From contig CAVYXZ010000008.1 of NCBI GenBank assembly GCA_963772595.1, positions 124,001 to 188,000 on the forward strand: a DNA stretch of 64,000 nucleotides. Direction: 5' to 3'. Source of the stretch: CAVYXZ01 sp963772595. GTDB taxonomy: Bacteria; Chloroflexota; Anaerolineae; Aggregatilineales; Phototrophicaceae. A program made the position numbers and the translations under genes. The notes below the pieces were generated by a model. That model did no database searches. It was not told where the DNA came from and saw only the letters and a list, made by a program, of their open reading frames with translations. Shown piece by piece: positions 55,439 through 64,000 of this stretch; within the stretch, counting starts at the first letter, position 1, and the number at the start of each line of letters is the position of its first letter.

Positions 55439-57340
55439 CTATCCTGACTGTTGCAGCGCATAGACCTGCGCGCCATCGTCCTCGAAGACCCGGTCGAGAT
55501 AGGGCGCATCGGCCACGCTCGATTGCATCGGGAAATCCCAGGCGGCGGGCGGCTGCCAGCGCCAGGCAGTCTCTACACTGGCCGGATTGCCCACGCTCTG
55601 CGGCACGATGACGTAATCAATGCCTGCGTCGGCCAGCAAAGCAGCGTTGGCCGGATCTGCCGGGTTCTCCCAGAAGGCGCGCAGACGATCCTGCTCGGCA
55701 AGGCTGGCCTCGGTGCCATGAAAGAAGGGCTGCCAGCGGTAGTAGACGCTGTCGCGCTCGCTGATGACCGGGACCCAGTCGCCCTCATGCGAGTTATCGT
55801 AGGCTGTGCCGGGGAAGTTCAGCACGCGCACATCCGGCTCGGTGTTCTCGCGCAGCCAGGTCATCGCTTCGACATCGGCCCGTGAGGCGAACGCGCCGTA
55901 AAAGCCGACTCGGCCCTTGCTGAAGGCCAGAATCTGCGGGCTGAAGATCAACACCAGCAGCACGGCGGCGATGCCGACCCCCAGCAGGGCATAGGCGTAA
56001 CGATGCAGCGCCTCGCCCCAGCGCACTTCCGCCAGCCGGTCCCAGAGCCACAGCAGACCCATCCCGCCCAGGATGGTGTAGGGGATGATCGGCCCGTGCC
56101 AGGCGATACTGAAGGGGTAGTCATAGCGGAACAGCGGCAGCCCAGGGAACATGAATTCGGTGACGCCCAGCACCGCGAAATCGATCACCAGCAGCAGCCA
56201 GCCCGCCGCCAGAATCGCCGCCTGACTGCGCCGCTTCAGCCCGACAACCAGCCCGACCAGCACGACTGGGACGATCCACAGGCCGTGATACAGAATCAAC
56301 ACGCGCCAGTTCTCCGGGCTGCGGCTGAAAGGCGACAGAATCTCCGCGCCTAACTGCGGGGCGATGCGCAGCAGCCAGGGACCGCAGGCCAGCAGCGCCA
56401 GCGCCGGGATTCCCAGCGCCATCACCAGCCAGCGCCGCGGCTCCGGTCGCGGTTGGCCCAACCACATAGTCAGCAGCCAGGGGACATAACCCAGTGCCAG
56501 GATGATCGTCATGTCCGGTTGGGTGATGACGACCGCGCCCAGCAGCAAACCCGCCGCTACGCCGTCGGCAGGGTAGCCATCGCGCTGGTAGCGCAGGGCA
56601 AAAATGATGAAGGCCAGCGCGAAGACCAGGGCCATCAGCAGGGTGTAATGCGAATCCATGTAGGCCAGGAAGAGCGCCATCCCGCCCAGCATCGCCAGGG
56701 CCATCGCCCGCCCCAGGCGCTTATCGCGCACCTCTGCGCCCAGGTCATAGGCCAGCCAGACGCAGAGCAGGCCCAGCACCGCCGCCACCGCCATCTGCAC
56801 CGTCTGGATGCCCTGGCTCAACTGCTGGCTGAGATAGGCCACCAGCAGCGGGAAACCGGGCGAATAGAGGTAGCTGATCTCCGGGTGAAAGGGCGCGAGC
56901 GTATTGAAACTGCCCCCCAAACGAGCCGCCAGCGCCAGATAGCCAAAGCCCTGTGCATCGGTATCCAGCGGCACAGGCAGCACCAGCGCCGGGGCGATGA
57001 AGATCAGCGCCACCAGCGCCAGGAAGATCAGATCGCGCGGGCCGGGCCAGCCCTGCTCCATGTCGGACAGTTCTTCGCCGCGCTGTTCGGCGCGCATCTG
57101 GCCGTAGGAGAGGGTCCCGCCCAGGAAGATGATGGTGATGAGGGCGAAGAACAGGTAGTCAATCACCAGCGTGTCCCAGCCGAAGAGCATGGCCCAGAAC
57201 AGCGCGCCGCCGACTACCAGCGCCAGGAAGAGCGCCGCGCCCAGGCCGATTCGCGGCTGCGCGGCAGGCCAGGCCGGGGCCAGCATCGCGCCCGCACCGA
57301 TGACGACCGCGCCAAAAATGAAAATCACGAATAGAGGCAT
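55439..57340 (-). CDS. Polytopic membrane glycosyltransferase (GT39/ArnT-like fold)
   Basis: ATG 57340 is preceded by AGGAAG; a frame open to 57478 crosses the next gene's leader. The 633-residue protein has about 12 membrane helices, an early acidic loop 'LDTDAQGFGYLA' where GT-C enzymes place their catalytic Asp, and 'YLYSPGFPLLVAYLS', 'WHGPIIPYTILGG' loops. A soluble C-terminal domain (~500-633: 'MTWLRENTEPDVRVLNFPGTAYD', 'YYRWQPFFHGTE', 'GIDYVIVPQ') follows. This is the layout of lipid-linked sugar transferases such as ArnT and PMT, which move a sugar from a polyprenyl phosphate onto an outer-face acceptor. The acceptor is unknown. Confidence 0.75.
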   Translation of the reverse strand: MPLFVIFIFGAVVIGAGAMLAPAWPAAQPRIGLGAALFLALVVGGALFWAMLFGWDTLVIDYLFFALITIIFLGGTLSYGQMRAEQRGEELSDMEQGWPGPRDLIFLALVALIFIAPALVLPVPLDTDAQGFGYLALAARLGGSFNTLAPFHPEISYLYSPGFPLLVAYLSQQLSQGIQTVQMAVAAVLGLLCVWLAYDLGAEVRDKRLGRAMALAMLGGMALFLAYMDSHYTLLMALVFALAFIIFALRYQRDGYPADGVAAGLLLGAVVITQPDMTIILALGYVPWLLTMWLGQPRPEPRRWLVMALGIPALALLACGPWLLRIAPQLGAEILSPFSRSPENWRVLILYHGLWIVPVVLVGLVVGLKRRSQAAILAAGWLLLVIDFAVLGVTEFMFPGLPLFRYDYPFSIAWHGPIIPYTILGGMGLLWLWDRLAEVRWGEALHRYAYALLGVGIAAVLLVLIFSPQILAFSKGRVGFYGAFASRADVEAMTWLRENTEPDVRVLNFPGTAYDNSHEGDWVPVISERDSVYYRWQPFFHGTEASLAEQDRLRAFWENPADPANAALLADAGIDYVIVPQSVGNPASVETAWRWQPPAAWDFPMQSSVADAPYLDRVFEDDGAQVYALQQSG

Positions 57341-57452
57341 GGGCTTCCTACCTTGCGTCTGCGCGCCAAACCCAAAGTCCCATAGGTGCGGCGGCGGCAG
57401 CAGTGTTATACTTCGCCAAAAGGTGGAGATAATGTAGAAGGATAGGTGATCC

Positions 57453-58493
57453 GTGTCGCTCGAAGCTGTTTTTAGCACGTCCAGCGCCGTCGAGGCCTTT
57501 GAAAGCGCCCGCCTGGGCGAGACCTATCCCGGCCCGGTGGAGCATCTGGCCTTTAGCCCGGATGGCACCTGGCTGGCCTGTGCAACTCACCGCCGTCTGT
57601 ATCTCTGGGAGGTCGCCGAGCAGCGGCTGGTACTGGAACAGGCCCGGTTGGTGCGTGACCTGGCTTTTCATCCTGACGGCCAGATTCTGGCGGTCGCAGG
57701 CCAGAACGTTGAGTTTCTTGAGCTGCCCGGCGGCGAGAAGCAGGCCGCCCTCCGCAGCAGTCCGCAGGGCACGACCTGCATTGCCTATGACCCGACCGGC
57801 AATCTGCTGGCCTCTGGCAGTTCGGATGGCATGGTGCAGATTGGCGACCTGGCGACGCGGCGTCTGGCACATCATCTGGAACACGATGCGCCGGTGCAGG
57901 CGCTGGCCTACAGCCCGGATGGCCGCTCGCTGGCGGCGATCTGTTGGGGCGAAGAGAGCGTAACGCCGCAGGTCTATCTTTGGGACCTGGAAAGCGGTGA
58001 CAAGCGCAGCCAGCGCTGCAATAAAAACGACAAGAATCTGCATTTCAGCCTGGACAGCCGCTGGCTTTCGGTCGATGGCATTATCTACACGGTCGAAGCG
58101 CTGCAAGCGACCTACGACCTGAAGGAACGTGAGGCCATCTTCAGCCCCGACGGCAGCTTGATCGTCAGCCGCCGCCCGGATTTCACCACAATTGGCCTGT
58201 GGGATGCCGCCAGCGGCAGCAAGCTCGGCGTTCTGAAAGGGCATGAGGATCCCATCTGGAGCATCGCCTTCAGCCCGGATGGCCGTTTGCTGGCCTCCGG
58301 CAGCGGCGCGTTCAGTCTCAATGCTCAGGACCTGAGCGTGCGCCTGTGGACGCCTCCAGCTCCCGAAGCACAGGTGGAGGAGAGCACGGCCCCTCGGCAG
58401 CGCAAACCGCTCAAGCGCCTGGATGCAGCGGACGATGACGACGAGGACGATGGCAATCTCCTTACGGGTTTCCTCAATCGCCTGTCGCGCTGA
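57453..58493 (+). CDS. WD40 repeat protein
   Basis: The start at GTG 57453 has GGATAGGTG upstream. The 346-residue protein has WD40 blades: 'VEHLAFSPDGTWLACATHRRLYLWE', 'VRDLAFHPDGQILAVAG', 'CIAYDPTGNLLASGSSDGMVQIGD', 'VQALAYSPDGRSLA' and 'IWSIAFSPDGRLLASGSG', plus incomplete ones, consistent with one seven-bladed propeller. An acidic tail ('DAADDDDEDDG') and a basic end close it. It is probably a protein-interaction scaffold; the partner is unknown. The stop overlaps the convergent desaturase end by 20 bases. Confidence 0.85.
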   Translation: MSLEAVFSTSSAVEAFESARLGETYPGPVEHLAFSPDGTWLACATHRRLYLWEVAEQRLVLEQARLVRDLAFHPDGQILAVAGQNVEFLELPGGEKQAALRSSPQGTTCIAYDPTGNLLASGSSDGMVQIGDLATRRLAHHLEHDAPVQALAYSPDGRSLAAICWGEESVTPQVYLWDLESGDKRSQRCNKNDKNLHFSLDSRWLSVDGIIYTVEALQATYDLKEREAIFSPDGSLIVSRRPDFTTIGLWDAASGSKLGVLKGHEDPIWSIAFSPDGRLLASGSGAFSLNAQDLSVRLWTPPAPEAQVEESTAPRQRKPLKRLDAADDDDEDDGNLLTGFLNRLSR

Positions 58494-59542
58494 CCGGCTC
58501 CTGAGGTCTGGCGCTGACCGGTTCTTGCGATCTGTTGTAGCCGATCATTTTGTGCCGATCCTCGTCGAACAGCCGGTATCTTAGCTGATTTCAAACTGCT
58601 GAGAATGGTGAGCGTCTCGACCTCCTGGAACATTTTGTTGTCGTAATGACATTTTTCCAGGCGGTAATTCGGGATGCGTGGGCTGAGGTGATGAATGTGA
58701 TGGAAGCCGATATTGCCGGAGAACCACTGGAGCAGCTTGGGCAGCTTGTAAAAAGAACTGCCGTAGATGGCGGCTGAAGCGTAATCCCAGTTTTCGTGGC
58801 GTTCCCAGTAGACGTTCTCATACTGGTGCTGCACGTAGAAGAACCACACCCCGAAGCAAGACGCGATCCAGATAATGGGCAGTTGCACCAGGATGTAGGC
58901 TTTCAGGCCAATCGTCAGCGACGCAATAATCAGGATTGCCAGCAGGGCCAGGTTGGTCCATGTGACGCTGTTCTTCTCACGGGCACGCTCAGAGACGTTG
59001 ACGTAGGGCAGGCGTTGCAGCACGATGAAATCAATGGGCGGCCCCACGAAGAAGATCACGAAGGGGTTGCGATAGAGGCGGTAGAAGAGTTTCTTCGCCA
59101 GCGGCATCGTTTTGTACTCATCGTAGGTCAGGGTCCAGACATCACCCACGCCGCGCCGGTCCAGGTCGCCCGATGAGGCGTGATGGACGGCGTGCGAATG
59201 CCGCCAGGCGTAGTAGGGCGTAAAGGTGATGATGCCGGTAAAAATACCGACGATGTCGTTGGCGCGGCGTGATTTGAAAAAGGAGCCATGCCCGCAATCA
59301 TGAAAGATGATGAAGGTGCGGAAGCCAAACAACGCTGCCCAAAAACTGATGAAGAGCGACAGTAGAAGATGCACTTCCAGGGCGCGGTAGGCCAGATACC
59401 AGAGAATGAAGTAGGGGGCGATGGTGTTCACCATCTGCCACAGACTGAGGCGTAGATTGGCCCCTTGATAGGGCGCAACGGTCTCGCGCCAGGGCTTCTC
59501 GCTAAAACTGGTTGGCGGCGCGCTAGAAGGCATCGAGTTCAA
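58474..59542 (-). CDS. Fatty acid desaturase (interrupted near the 3' end)
   Basis: The membrane di-iron desaturase has all three His boxes: HDCGHGSF, HSHAVHH and, near the end, GFHHIHHL, with four membrane helices around them. It inserts double bonds into acyl chains. The frame breaks near 58583: written out, it ends in a low-complexity Arg/Ser tail. Removing one base gives 'YRLFDEDRHKMIGYNRSQEPVS' and a TGA at 58474, which matches the known end of bacterial omega-type desaturases. The start is TTG 59542 or ATG 59533; neither has a strong ribosome site. Joined length is ~355 residues. Confidence 0.85.
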
Positions 59543-59854
59543 TCGTCACAAGTTTGCTCCGTTATCGTATGCTGATGGGAAGAACTGTCGGTATTTTACT
59601 TAGGGACACAAAATATCGCCAGCCCTGAGCCAGGATCGCAGAAAACTCTCATTTAAGGCCGCTGCGTTTCGACTCCGGGCACAACAGATGAAACCCAAGG
59701 GATGGAGCGGAGTTACGCGATTGCAGTTTCCAAGGCAAGGCGGATCAATCGGTGAGACGATCGCGCGATTGGAAAATGGCTATCGGGCGACCCAGGCATC
59801 GCCCCTACATTCAACCAGCGCGGTGTAGGGGCACAGCATGGCTGTGCCCGCCGT
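59543..59854. other. 312-base intergenic region between the desaturase and chelatase genes
   Basis: No gene is seen here. It holds the desaturase promoter region and the two CTAC-flanked hairpins at 59785-59808 and 59825-59849. Confidence 0.55.
59785..59849. repeat. Two CTAC-flanked hairpins in opposite orientation
   Basis: Copy one has GGGCGA / TCGCCC arms followed by CTAC (59785-59808). Copy two (59825-59849) begins GTAGGGG and has GGGCACAGC / GCTGTGCCC arms. They flank ~15 bases of unrelated DNA and end five bases before the chelatase stop codon, where they may form the transcript end. Confidence 0.55.
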
Positions 59855-61927
59855 CTAGCGCGCGTCCATCTCCTGCCGCACGGTCTGGTAGAGCGCCTCG
59901 GCGTGAAGCTGTTCGAGCGTGTAGCACGGAGCCGCCCAGCTTCTCGGCCAGTTGAGTCGCCAGACCGCGATCAAAGGCCACGTGCTCCATGTTGATTGTC
60001 ACCGTCTTGATGCTGGCCTCATGGATCAGGCCTGCGATCTGGTGCGCTTCTTCCTGGGGTGATTTCTCGCTGATGGAGACGTTGCCTGCGCCGTCGGTCA
60101 GCAGGATAATCATGGGCTGGATGTCCGGGTGCAGCGTTTGTTCGCGCCGGACCGTCTCGTAGGACAGCAGCAGCCCGGCGGAGAGCGGCGTTTTGCCGCC
60201 GACCGGGATGTTCACCAGGGCCTGTTTCGCCAGCAGCACCGAATTGGTCGGCGGCAGCACCAGCGAGGCCCGGTCCTTCTGAAAGACGACCAGCCCCACC
60301 CGGTCACGACGCTGGTAGGCATCCGTCAGCAGCGACATAATCGCGCCTTTGGTGGCCTGCATTCGCTCGGAGACGGCCATGCTCCAGGAGGCATCGACGG
60401 CGAAGAGAATCAGGTTAGAGGCGCGGCGTACCCGCACCTTGCGCTGCAAATCGCTCTTGCGCAGGGCATAGGCCATGCCGGTCTGGGCTTTCTGGTCTTC
60501 GCGGTTCTGCTGGAATGGGGCCGCGGCGCGCAGGGTGGCATCGAAGGCGATGTCGTCGTAGCGGCCATTGGCCGGACGCGCCTGAATGTAGCGCCCGCGT
60601 TTGCGCTCGGTTACGGTCTGTGACCGGCGTCCGGCGCTCTGGCGCGTGAGTTTGTCGAGCGGGGTATCGAGTTTGCGCGGCGTGAACTGGCCGCCCGATT
60701 CGACCTTTTTACCGCCTTCCCACCAGTAGGCCTGCTGATTATCGAAAATCGGCTGCGGACTGGGGTCAGTCTGGCCGTAATCGGGGACCTCTTCGCTGGT
60801 CTCAGAGCTTAGAGACTCGCTTTTTTTTTAGTGGCCTGCTGCTCACCCTCAGCGGCGCTGTCCTCGCCCACTTCATCGCCTTCGCCCCATTCCGAGAGCA
60901 CCTGCTCCAACTGGTCGCCCAGGGCCGACATGCTCATCTGCGCATCGGCAAAGGGACCGCGTTTGAGCCGGTGCGGGATCGCCAGTTCGGTCGCCATCAG
61001 AATGTCATTCTGGTTAATCTTCAGGCGGCCTTCGAAGGCGGCATGAGCGCGCGCCGCTTTGAGGATCACCAGATCGGCGCGGTGGCCGTCGATTTGCAGG
61101 CTGCTGGTCAGGGTAGCGATGGCGTAGAGATCACGCCGGTCATATTCCACATCGTCCACGATCTCGCGCGCGGCTGCGATCTGGTCGGAAAGCTGCCGCT
61201 CCACCGGCTCCCAGGCCTGGTAGAAGGCTTCCGGGTCGGTTTCGTAGCCGATGTGCCGCTCCAGGATCTCCATACGATCCTGAGCATTGGCGATTCCGCG
61301 CACCTCAACCGAGAGCGCGAACCGGTCCAGAAGCTGCGGGCGCAGATCGCCTTCTTCCGGGTTCATCGTGCCGATGAGGATGAAGCGCGCCGGGTGCGAA
61401 AAGCTGATGCCTTCGCGCTCGACCACGTTGACGCCCATCGCCGCTGAATCCAGCAGCAGATCGACGACGTGATCGTCCAGCAGGTTGACCTCATCCACGT
61501 AGAGAATGCCCCGGTTGGCGTTTGCCAGTACACCGGGGTCGAAATGCCGTTCGCCGTGTTGGATGGCCTGTTCAATATCGAGCGTGCCGACGACGCGGTC
61601 TTCGGTGGCGCTGACGGGCAGATCCACAAAGCTGATCTTGCGGCGCGTGATCGGCAGATCTTCGCCGCTGTCGTAACGCTCGCGGACCTCGTCAGACCAG
61701 GTCGAGGGCTGGTGAGGGTCATCATGAAAAGGTGAATCGGCGATCACGTCAACTTCAGGCAGGAGGACGGCCAACGCGCGCGCTGCCGTCGATTTGCCGG
61801 TGCCGCGTTCGCCGCGAATCAGCAAGCCGCCGATGCGCATATCAATGGCGTTGAGGACCAGCGCCCGTTTCATACGTTCCTGTCCGACAATGGCTGTAAA
61901 GGGGTAAACCGAAGGTCGTCGTGTCAT
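59855..61927 (-). CDS. chlD: ChlD-type chelatase medium subunit, AAA+ plus VWA, via -1 frameshift (interrupted again near the end)
   Basis: ATG 61927 follows AGGAA. The ~690-residue full product has an AAA+ domain like ChlI/BchI (Walker A GERGTGKST, residues 39-47; 'GILYVDEVNLLDDHVVDLLLD'; 'FILIGTMNPEEGDLRPQLLDRF'), a Pro/acidic linker and a VWA domain. The VWA has MIDAS motif D-A-S-W-S in 'FAVDASWSM', Thr in 'GKTPLSAG' and Asp in 'LLTDGAGN'. The AAA+ frame stops at TAA 60809; moving back one base in the A9 run (60821-60829) continues 'KKKSESLSSETSEEVPDYGQ' into the VWA frame. A further extra base near 59925-59932 hides the real end (YTLEQLHAE... to TAG 59855). The complex inserts Mg or Co into a tetrapyrrole with a large CobN/ChlH subunit, absent here. 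Confidence 0.8.
60799..60850 (-). promoter_or_regulatory. Candidate -1 programmed frameshift site: A9 run with upstream SD and downstream hairpin
   Basis: On the minus strand an SD-like GAGGGTGAG (60850-60842) lies 12 bases before nine A residues (60829-60821, codons AAA AAA AAA). Four bases after the run GTCTC (60816-60812) pairs with GAGAC (60803-60799) around eight bases that include the zero-frame TAA (60811-60809). This three-part layout matches the dnaX-type -1 frameshift signal. Slipping back one base opens the VWA frame. Confidence 0.6.
60809..61927 (-). CDS. Small-subunit product of chlD (ChlI-like AAA+ protein, zero-frame termination)
   Basis: Zero-frame translation of the same gene ends at TAA 60809, giving 372 residues, the length of a normal ChlI/BchI small subunit, with the acidic C-terminus 'EGEQQATKKKASL'. 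ChlI hexamerises on ATP and docks with ChlD. If frameshifting is programmed, this product and the fused medium subunit come from one mRNA. If the A9 run is a sequencing error (A10), this product does not exist as such. Confidence 0.6.
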   Translation of the reverse strand: MTRRPSVYPFTAIVGQERMKRALVLNAIDMRIGGLLIRGERGTGKSTAARALAVLLPEVDVIADSPFHDDPHQPSTWSDEVRERYDSGEDLPITRRKISFVDLPVSATEDRVVGTLDIEQAIQHGERHFDPGVLANANRGILYVDEVNLLDDHVVDLLLDSAAMGVNVVEREGISFSHPARFILIGTMNPEEGDLRPQLLDRFALSVEVRGIANAQDRMEILERHIGYETDPEAFYQAWEPVERQLSDQIAAAREIVDDVEYDRRDLYAIATLTSSLQIDGHRADLVILKAARAHAAFEGRLKINQNDILMATELAIPHRLKRGPFADAQMSMSALGDQLEQVLSEWGEGDEVGEDSAAEGEQQATKKKASL

Positions 61928-62120
61928 GATGCCATTCCTGCTTTTGCATGTCCAGCAATCCGCATTATAGCCGAAAAGGTCGGGAGAGGTCAGGGACAAT
62001 TGCGACCAATTGCACAAGCGTTATGACATTCTTCAGTGAATCAGGGCCGCTTGTAAGGGATGCGGACGGGTTGTCCGGCGCTATCCTGGGGCTAAGTGGG
62101 AATCAAAAAGGCTTAAATAC

Positions 62121-64000
62121 GTGCATGACCACCGCGCAAAGCCAGAGCAGGTCGCTGCTCCGGGCGAAACCGTTATTCTGATTGGCAACCCCAACGTTGG
62201 CAAGTCGGTGATTTTTTCCTGGCTGACCGGGCGCTACGTCGAGGTCTCGAATTATCCGGGCACGACAGTCGAGATCACGCAGGGGCAGATGCAGCTCGAC
62301 GGCGCGGCACTGCCTGTGGTGGATACGCCGGGGATCAACAGCCTGACGCCGCATTCGATGGACGAGCAGGTCACGCGCGAGATTCTGTTCAGCCAGCATC
62401 CGCGCGCGGTGGTACAGGTGGCCGATGCCAAGAATCTGCGCCGGGCGCTGCTGCTCAACGTCCAGTTGACCGACATGGGTCTGCCGATGGTGCTGGTGCT
62501 GAACATGCAGGACGAAGCGGCCTCGCGTGGCATTCGGATCGACACGGCGGCGCTGTCACGACGCTTGGGAATTCCGGTGCTGCCGACGGTGGCACTGCGC
62601 GGCGAGGGCCTGGATGCCCTGCCTCAGGCGATTCAACAGGCGAGTGTCAGCCATTTCAAGGTCAGCTATGATGCCAGCATCGAAACGGCAGTGACGGACA
62701 TCGCGGCCCTGCTGCCGCCCGAAACGACGGGCCAGCGCGCACTCTCTCTGGCGGCCCTGCTGAGCGAGGACATTCCGGCAGCCTTCCCGCTGGCGGCGCA
62801 CAGTCAGATCGAGGGTATCCGCGAAGCGACGGCCAAGCTCTACGAGCAGCCGCTGATCTACGCGGCCAACCAGCAGCGGCTGCGCTGTGTGGACTGCGTC
62901 GTGCAGACAGTCTCGACCGCGCGCCCGGCGGGCGTGAAGACCCTGGGCGAAAAGCTGGGCGACCTGACGACGCATCCGCTCTGGGGTTGGCCGATTCTGC
63001 TGCTGGTGCTGTTCGCGCTCTACCAGGTCGTCGGTGTGCTGGGCGCGGGGGTGCTGGTCGATTTCTTCGAGAATACGGTCTTCGGCCAATGGCTCAATCC
63101 GCTGGCGATCCGTCTGGTGGATGGTCTGCTGCCTATCCCGCTGCTGCATGATTTCCTGGTGGGCGAATACGGGCTGGTGACGATGGCGCTGAGCTACGGC
63201 ATCGCCATTGTGCTGCCCATCGTGACCACCTTCTTCCTGGTTTTCAGCGTGCTGGAAGACAGCGGCTATCTGGCGCGGCTGGCGGTGATGGCGAACCGGC
63301 CCTTCAAGGCGCTGGGCCTGAACGGTAAGGCCGTGCTGCCGATGGTGTTGGGCCTGGGCTGCGATACGATGGCGACCATGACCACGCGCATTATGGAGAC
63401 GCGCAAGGAACGTTTGCAGGTCATGCTGCTGCTGGCGCTGGGCGTACCCTGTTCGGCGCAGTTAGGCGCTATCCTTGGGATGGTCACGCTTGCCAGCCCG
63501 CGCGGGATGCTGTTGTGGGCTGGGGTGGTGATGGCCGTGCTGCTGATCGTCGGCTGGCTGGCCTCAAAGGTGATTCCCGGCAAATCGTCCGATTTCATCG
63601 TCGAACTGCCGCCGATGCGCCTGCCGCGCCCCAGCAGCATTCTGTTCAAGACCCTGGCGCGGCTGGAATGGTACATGAAAGAGGTGCTGCCGCTCTTTAT
63701 TCTGGGAACGGCGCTGCTCTTCGTGCTGGATCGCATCGGTGGTCTCGCCTTTCTCGAACAGTTGGCGTCGCCGCTGATTCAGGGTGTGCTGGGCCTGCCG
63801 CCCCAGGCGACCGCCATGTTCCTGCTCGGCTTCCTGCGCCGCGATTATGGCGCTGCCGGGTTGTTCGCGCTGGCGCGCGTGGGGATGCTGGACCAGACGC
63901 AGGTGATCGTCAGTCTGGTGGTGATTACGCTCTTTGTGCCCTGCATCGCCAACTTCCTGATGATTATCAAAGAGTTCGGCTGGCGCACGGCGACGGCTGT
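62121..64000 (+). CDS. feoB: Ferrous iron transporter FeoB (3' end outside window)
   Basis: Open from GTG 62121 to the last base with no stop (627 codons so far). The N-terminal G domain has G1 'GNPNVGKS' (about residue 26), 'NYPGTTVE' and G3 'DTPG', and 'VLVLNMQDEA' as the nucleotide base-binding region. The GDI-like spacer follows. The membrane Feo domain begins at 'HPLWGWPILLLVLFALYQVVG' and includes 'SVLEDSGYLARLAVMANRPF' and 'LGLGCDTMATMTTRIMETRKER', the FeoB Gate signature with Cys/Asp. GTP-regulated Fe(II) uptake at the inner membrane. No feoA is seen upstream; the region 61928-62120 contains only the divergent promoter area. Confidence 0.95.
   Translation, partial: MHDHRAKPEQVAAPGETVILIGNPNVGKSVIFSWLTGRYVEVSNYPGTTVEITQGQMQLDGAALPVVDTPGINSLTPHSMDEQVTREILFSQHPRAVVQVADAKNLRRALLLNVQLTDMGLPMVLVLNMQDEAASRGIRIDTAALSRRLGIPVLPTVALRGEGLDALPQAIQQASVSHFKVSYDASIETAVTDIAALLPPETTGQRALSLAALLSEDIPAAFPLAAHSQIEGIREATAKLYEQPLIYAANQQRLRCVDCVVQTVSTARPAGVKTLGEKLGDLTTHPLWGWPILLLVLFALYQVVGVLGAGVLVDFFENTVFGQWLNPLAIRLVDGLLPIPLLHDFLVGEYGLVTMALSYGIAIVLPIVTTFFLVFSVLEDSGYLARLAVMANRPFKALGLNGKAVLPMVLGLGCDTMATMTTRIMETRKERLQVMLLLALGVPCSAQLGAILGMVTLASPRGMLLWAGVVMAVLLIVGWLASKVIPGKSSDFIVELPPMRLPRPSSILFKTLARLEWYMKEVLPLFILGTALLFVLDRIGGLAFLEQLASPLIQGVLGLPPQATAMFLLGFLRRDYGAAGLFALARVGMLDQTQVIVSLVVITLFVPCIANFLMIIKEFGWRTATA

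Noticed and set aside
59855..61927. Bacteriochlorophyll synthesis locus
   Set aside because: Only the chlD-type subunit is present, no bchH, bchI or other genes, so a cobalt chelatase is at least as likely.
1..64000. tRNA, rRNA or CRISPR
   Set aside because: No TTCGAAT-type T-arm, rRNA segments or spaced direct repeats were found. The absence of tRNA is by eye and could miss a divergent one.

Overview
The window reads as one chromosomal segment of a Chloroflexota bacterium, probably an Anaerolineae-like lineage. The evidence is high G+C, a CIRCE-controlled groESL operon, a DUF951 protein, an MGDG-synthase-like glycosyltransferase, large LuxR-type ATPase regulators, Pro/Thr-rich secreted multi-domain proteins, and short palindromic hairpins flanked by CTAC. 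This assignment is inference from gene content; there is no rRNA marker here. I found no rRNA, tRNA, prophage, transposase or CRISPR array.

Layout. 0-9 kb: the end of an MFS transporter, YceI, an FHA-receiver protein, VOC, DoxX divergent from TetR, an acyl-CoA dehydrogenase, small enzymes and a broken AraC regulator. 9-18 kb: a stand-alone Hsp70, a metallo-hydrolase, a sugar isomerase, an M24 peptidase, an MGDG-synthase-like enzyme with DUF951, a site-2 protease, an HD protein and a TyrA-like dehydrogenase. 18-20.4 kb: groES-groEL with promoter, two CIRCE-like sites and a terminator. 20-31.6 kb: a GT2 glycosyltransferase, an oligogalacturonate-lyase-like protein, a four-PDZ secreted protein, a secreted sugar dehydrogenase carrying a C-terminal cassette, and a GMC oxidoreductase with its small subunit. 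31.6-36 kb: a marR-ABC-ABC exporter operon. 36-40.7 kb: a giant protease-LRR-Fn3 chimera that ends in the same cassette as the sugar dehydrogenase. 40.8-45.7 kb: a CcrM-like DNA methyltransferase and a Crp/cupin/heme-copper-like/DUF1858 module. 45.7-51.1 kb: two tandem LuxR/ATPase/TPR regulators with nearly identical 3' ends. 51-59.5 kb: envelope functions (degenerate M23-SH3-glycosidase, amidase, membrane glycosyltransferase, desaturase) and a WD40 protein. 59.8-64 kb: a chlD-type chelatase gene with a probable -1 frameshift site, divergent from feoB, which runs off the end.

Some genes appear to work together. groES and groEL share one operon; marR and its two ABC half-transporters are translationally coupled; the GMC oxidoreductase and its small subunit overlap; and tetR and doxX share a palindrome. 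The Crp-type regulator is divergent from a cupin, a polytopic membrane protein and DUF1858, which looks like a respiratory or nitrogen-oxide response unit.

A striking property of the window is the number of genes split by one-base indels (YceI, DoxX, M24 twice, the sugar dehydrogenase, GMC twice, its small subunit with a compensating pair, alpha/beta hydrolase, LRR chimera, second LuxR regulator, desaturase, chelatase VWA end). Most are probably consensus errors, so coordinates of interrupted genes are given as the reconstructed full span. The chelatase A9 site differs in kind: it has the layout of a programmed frameshift signal in a family where such frameshifting is known.
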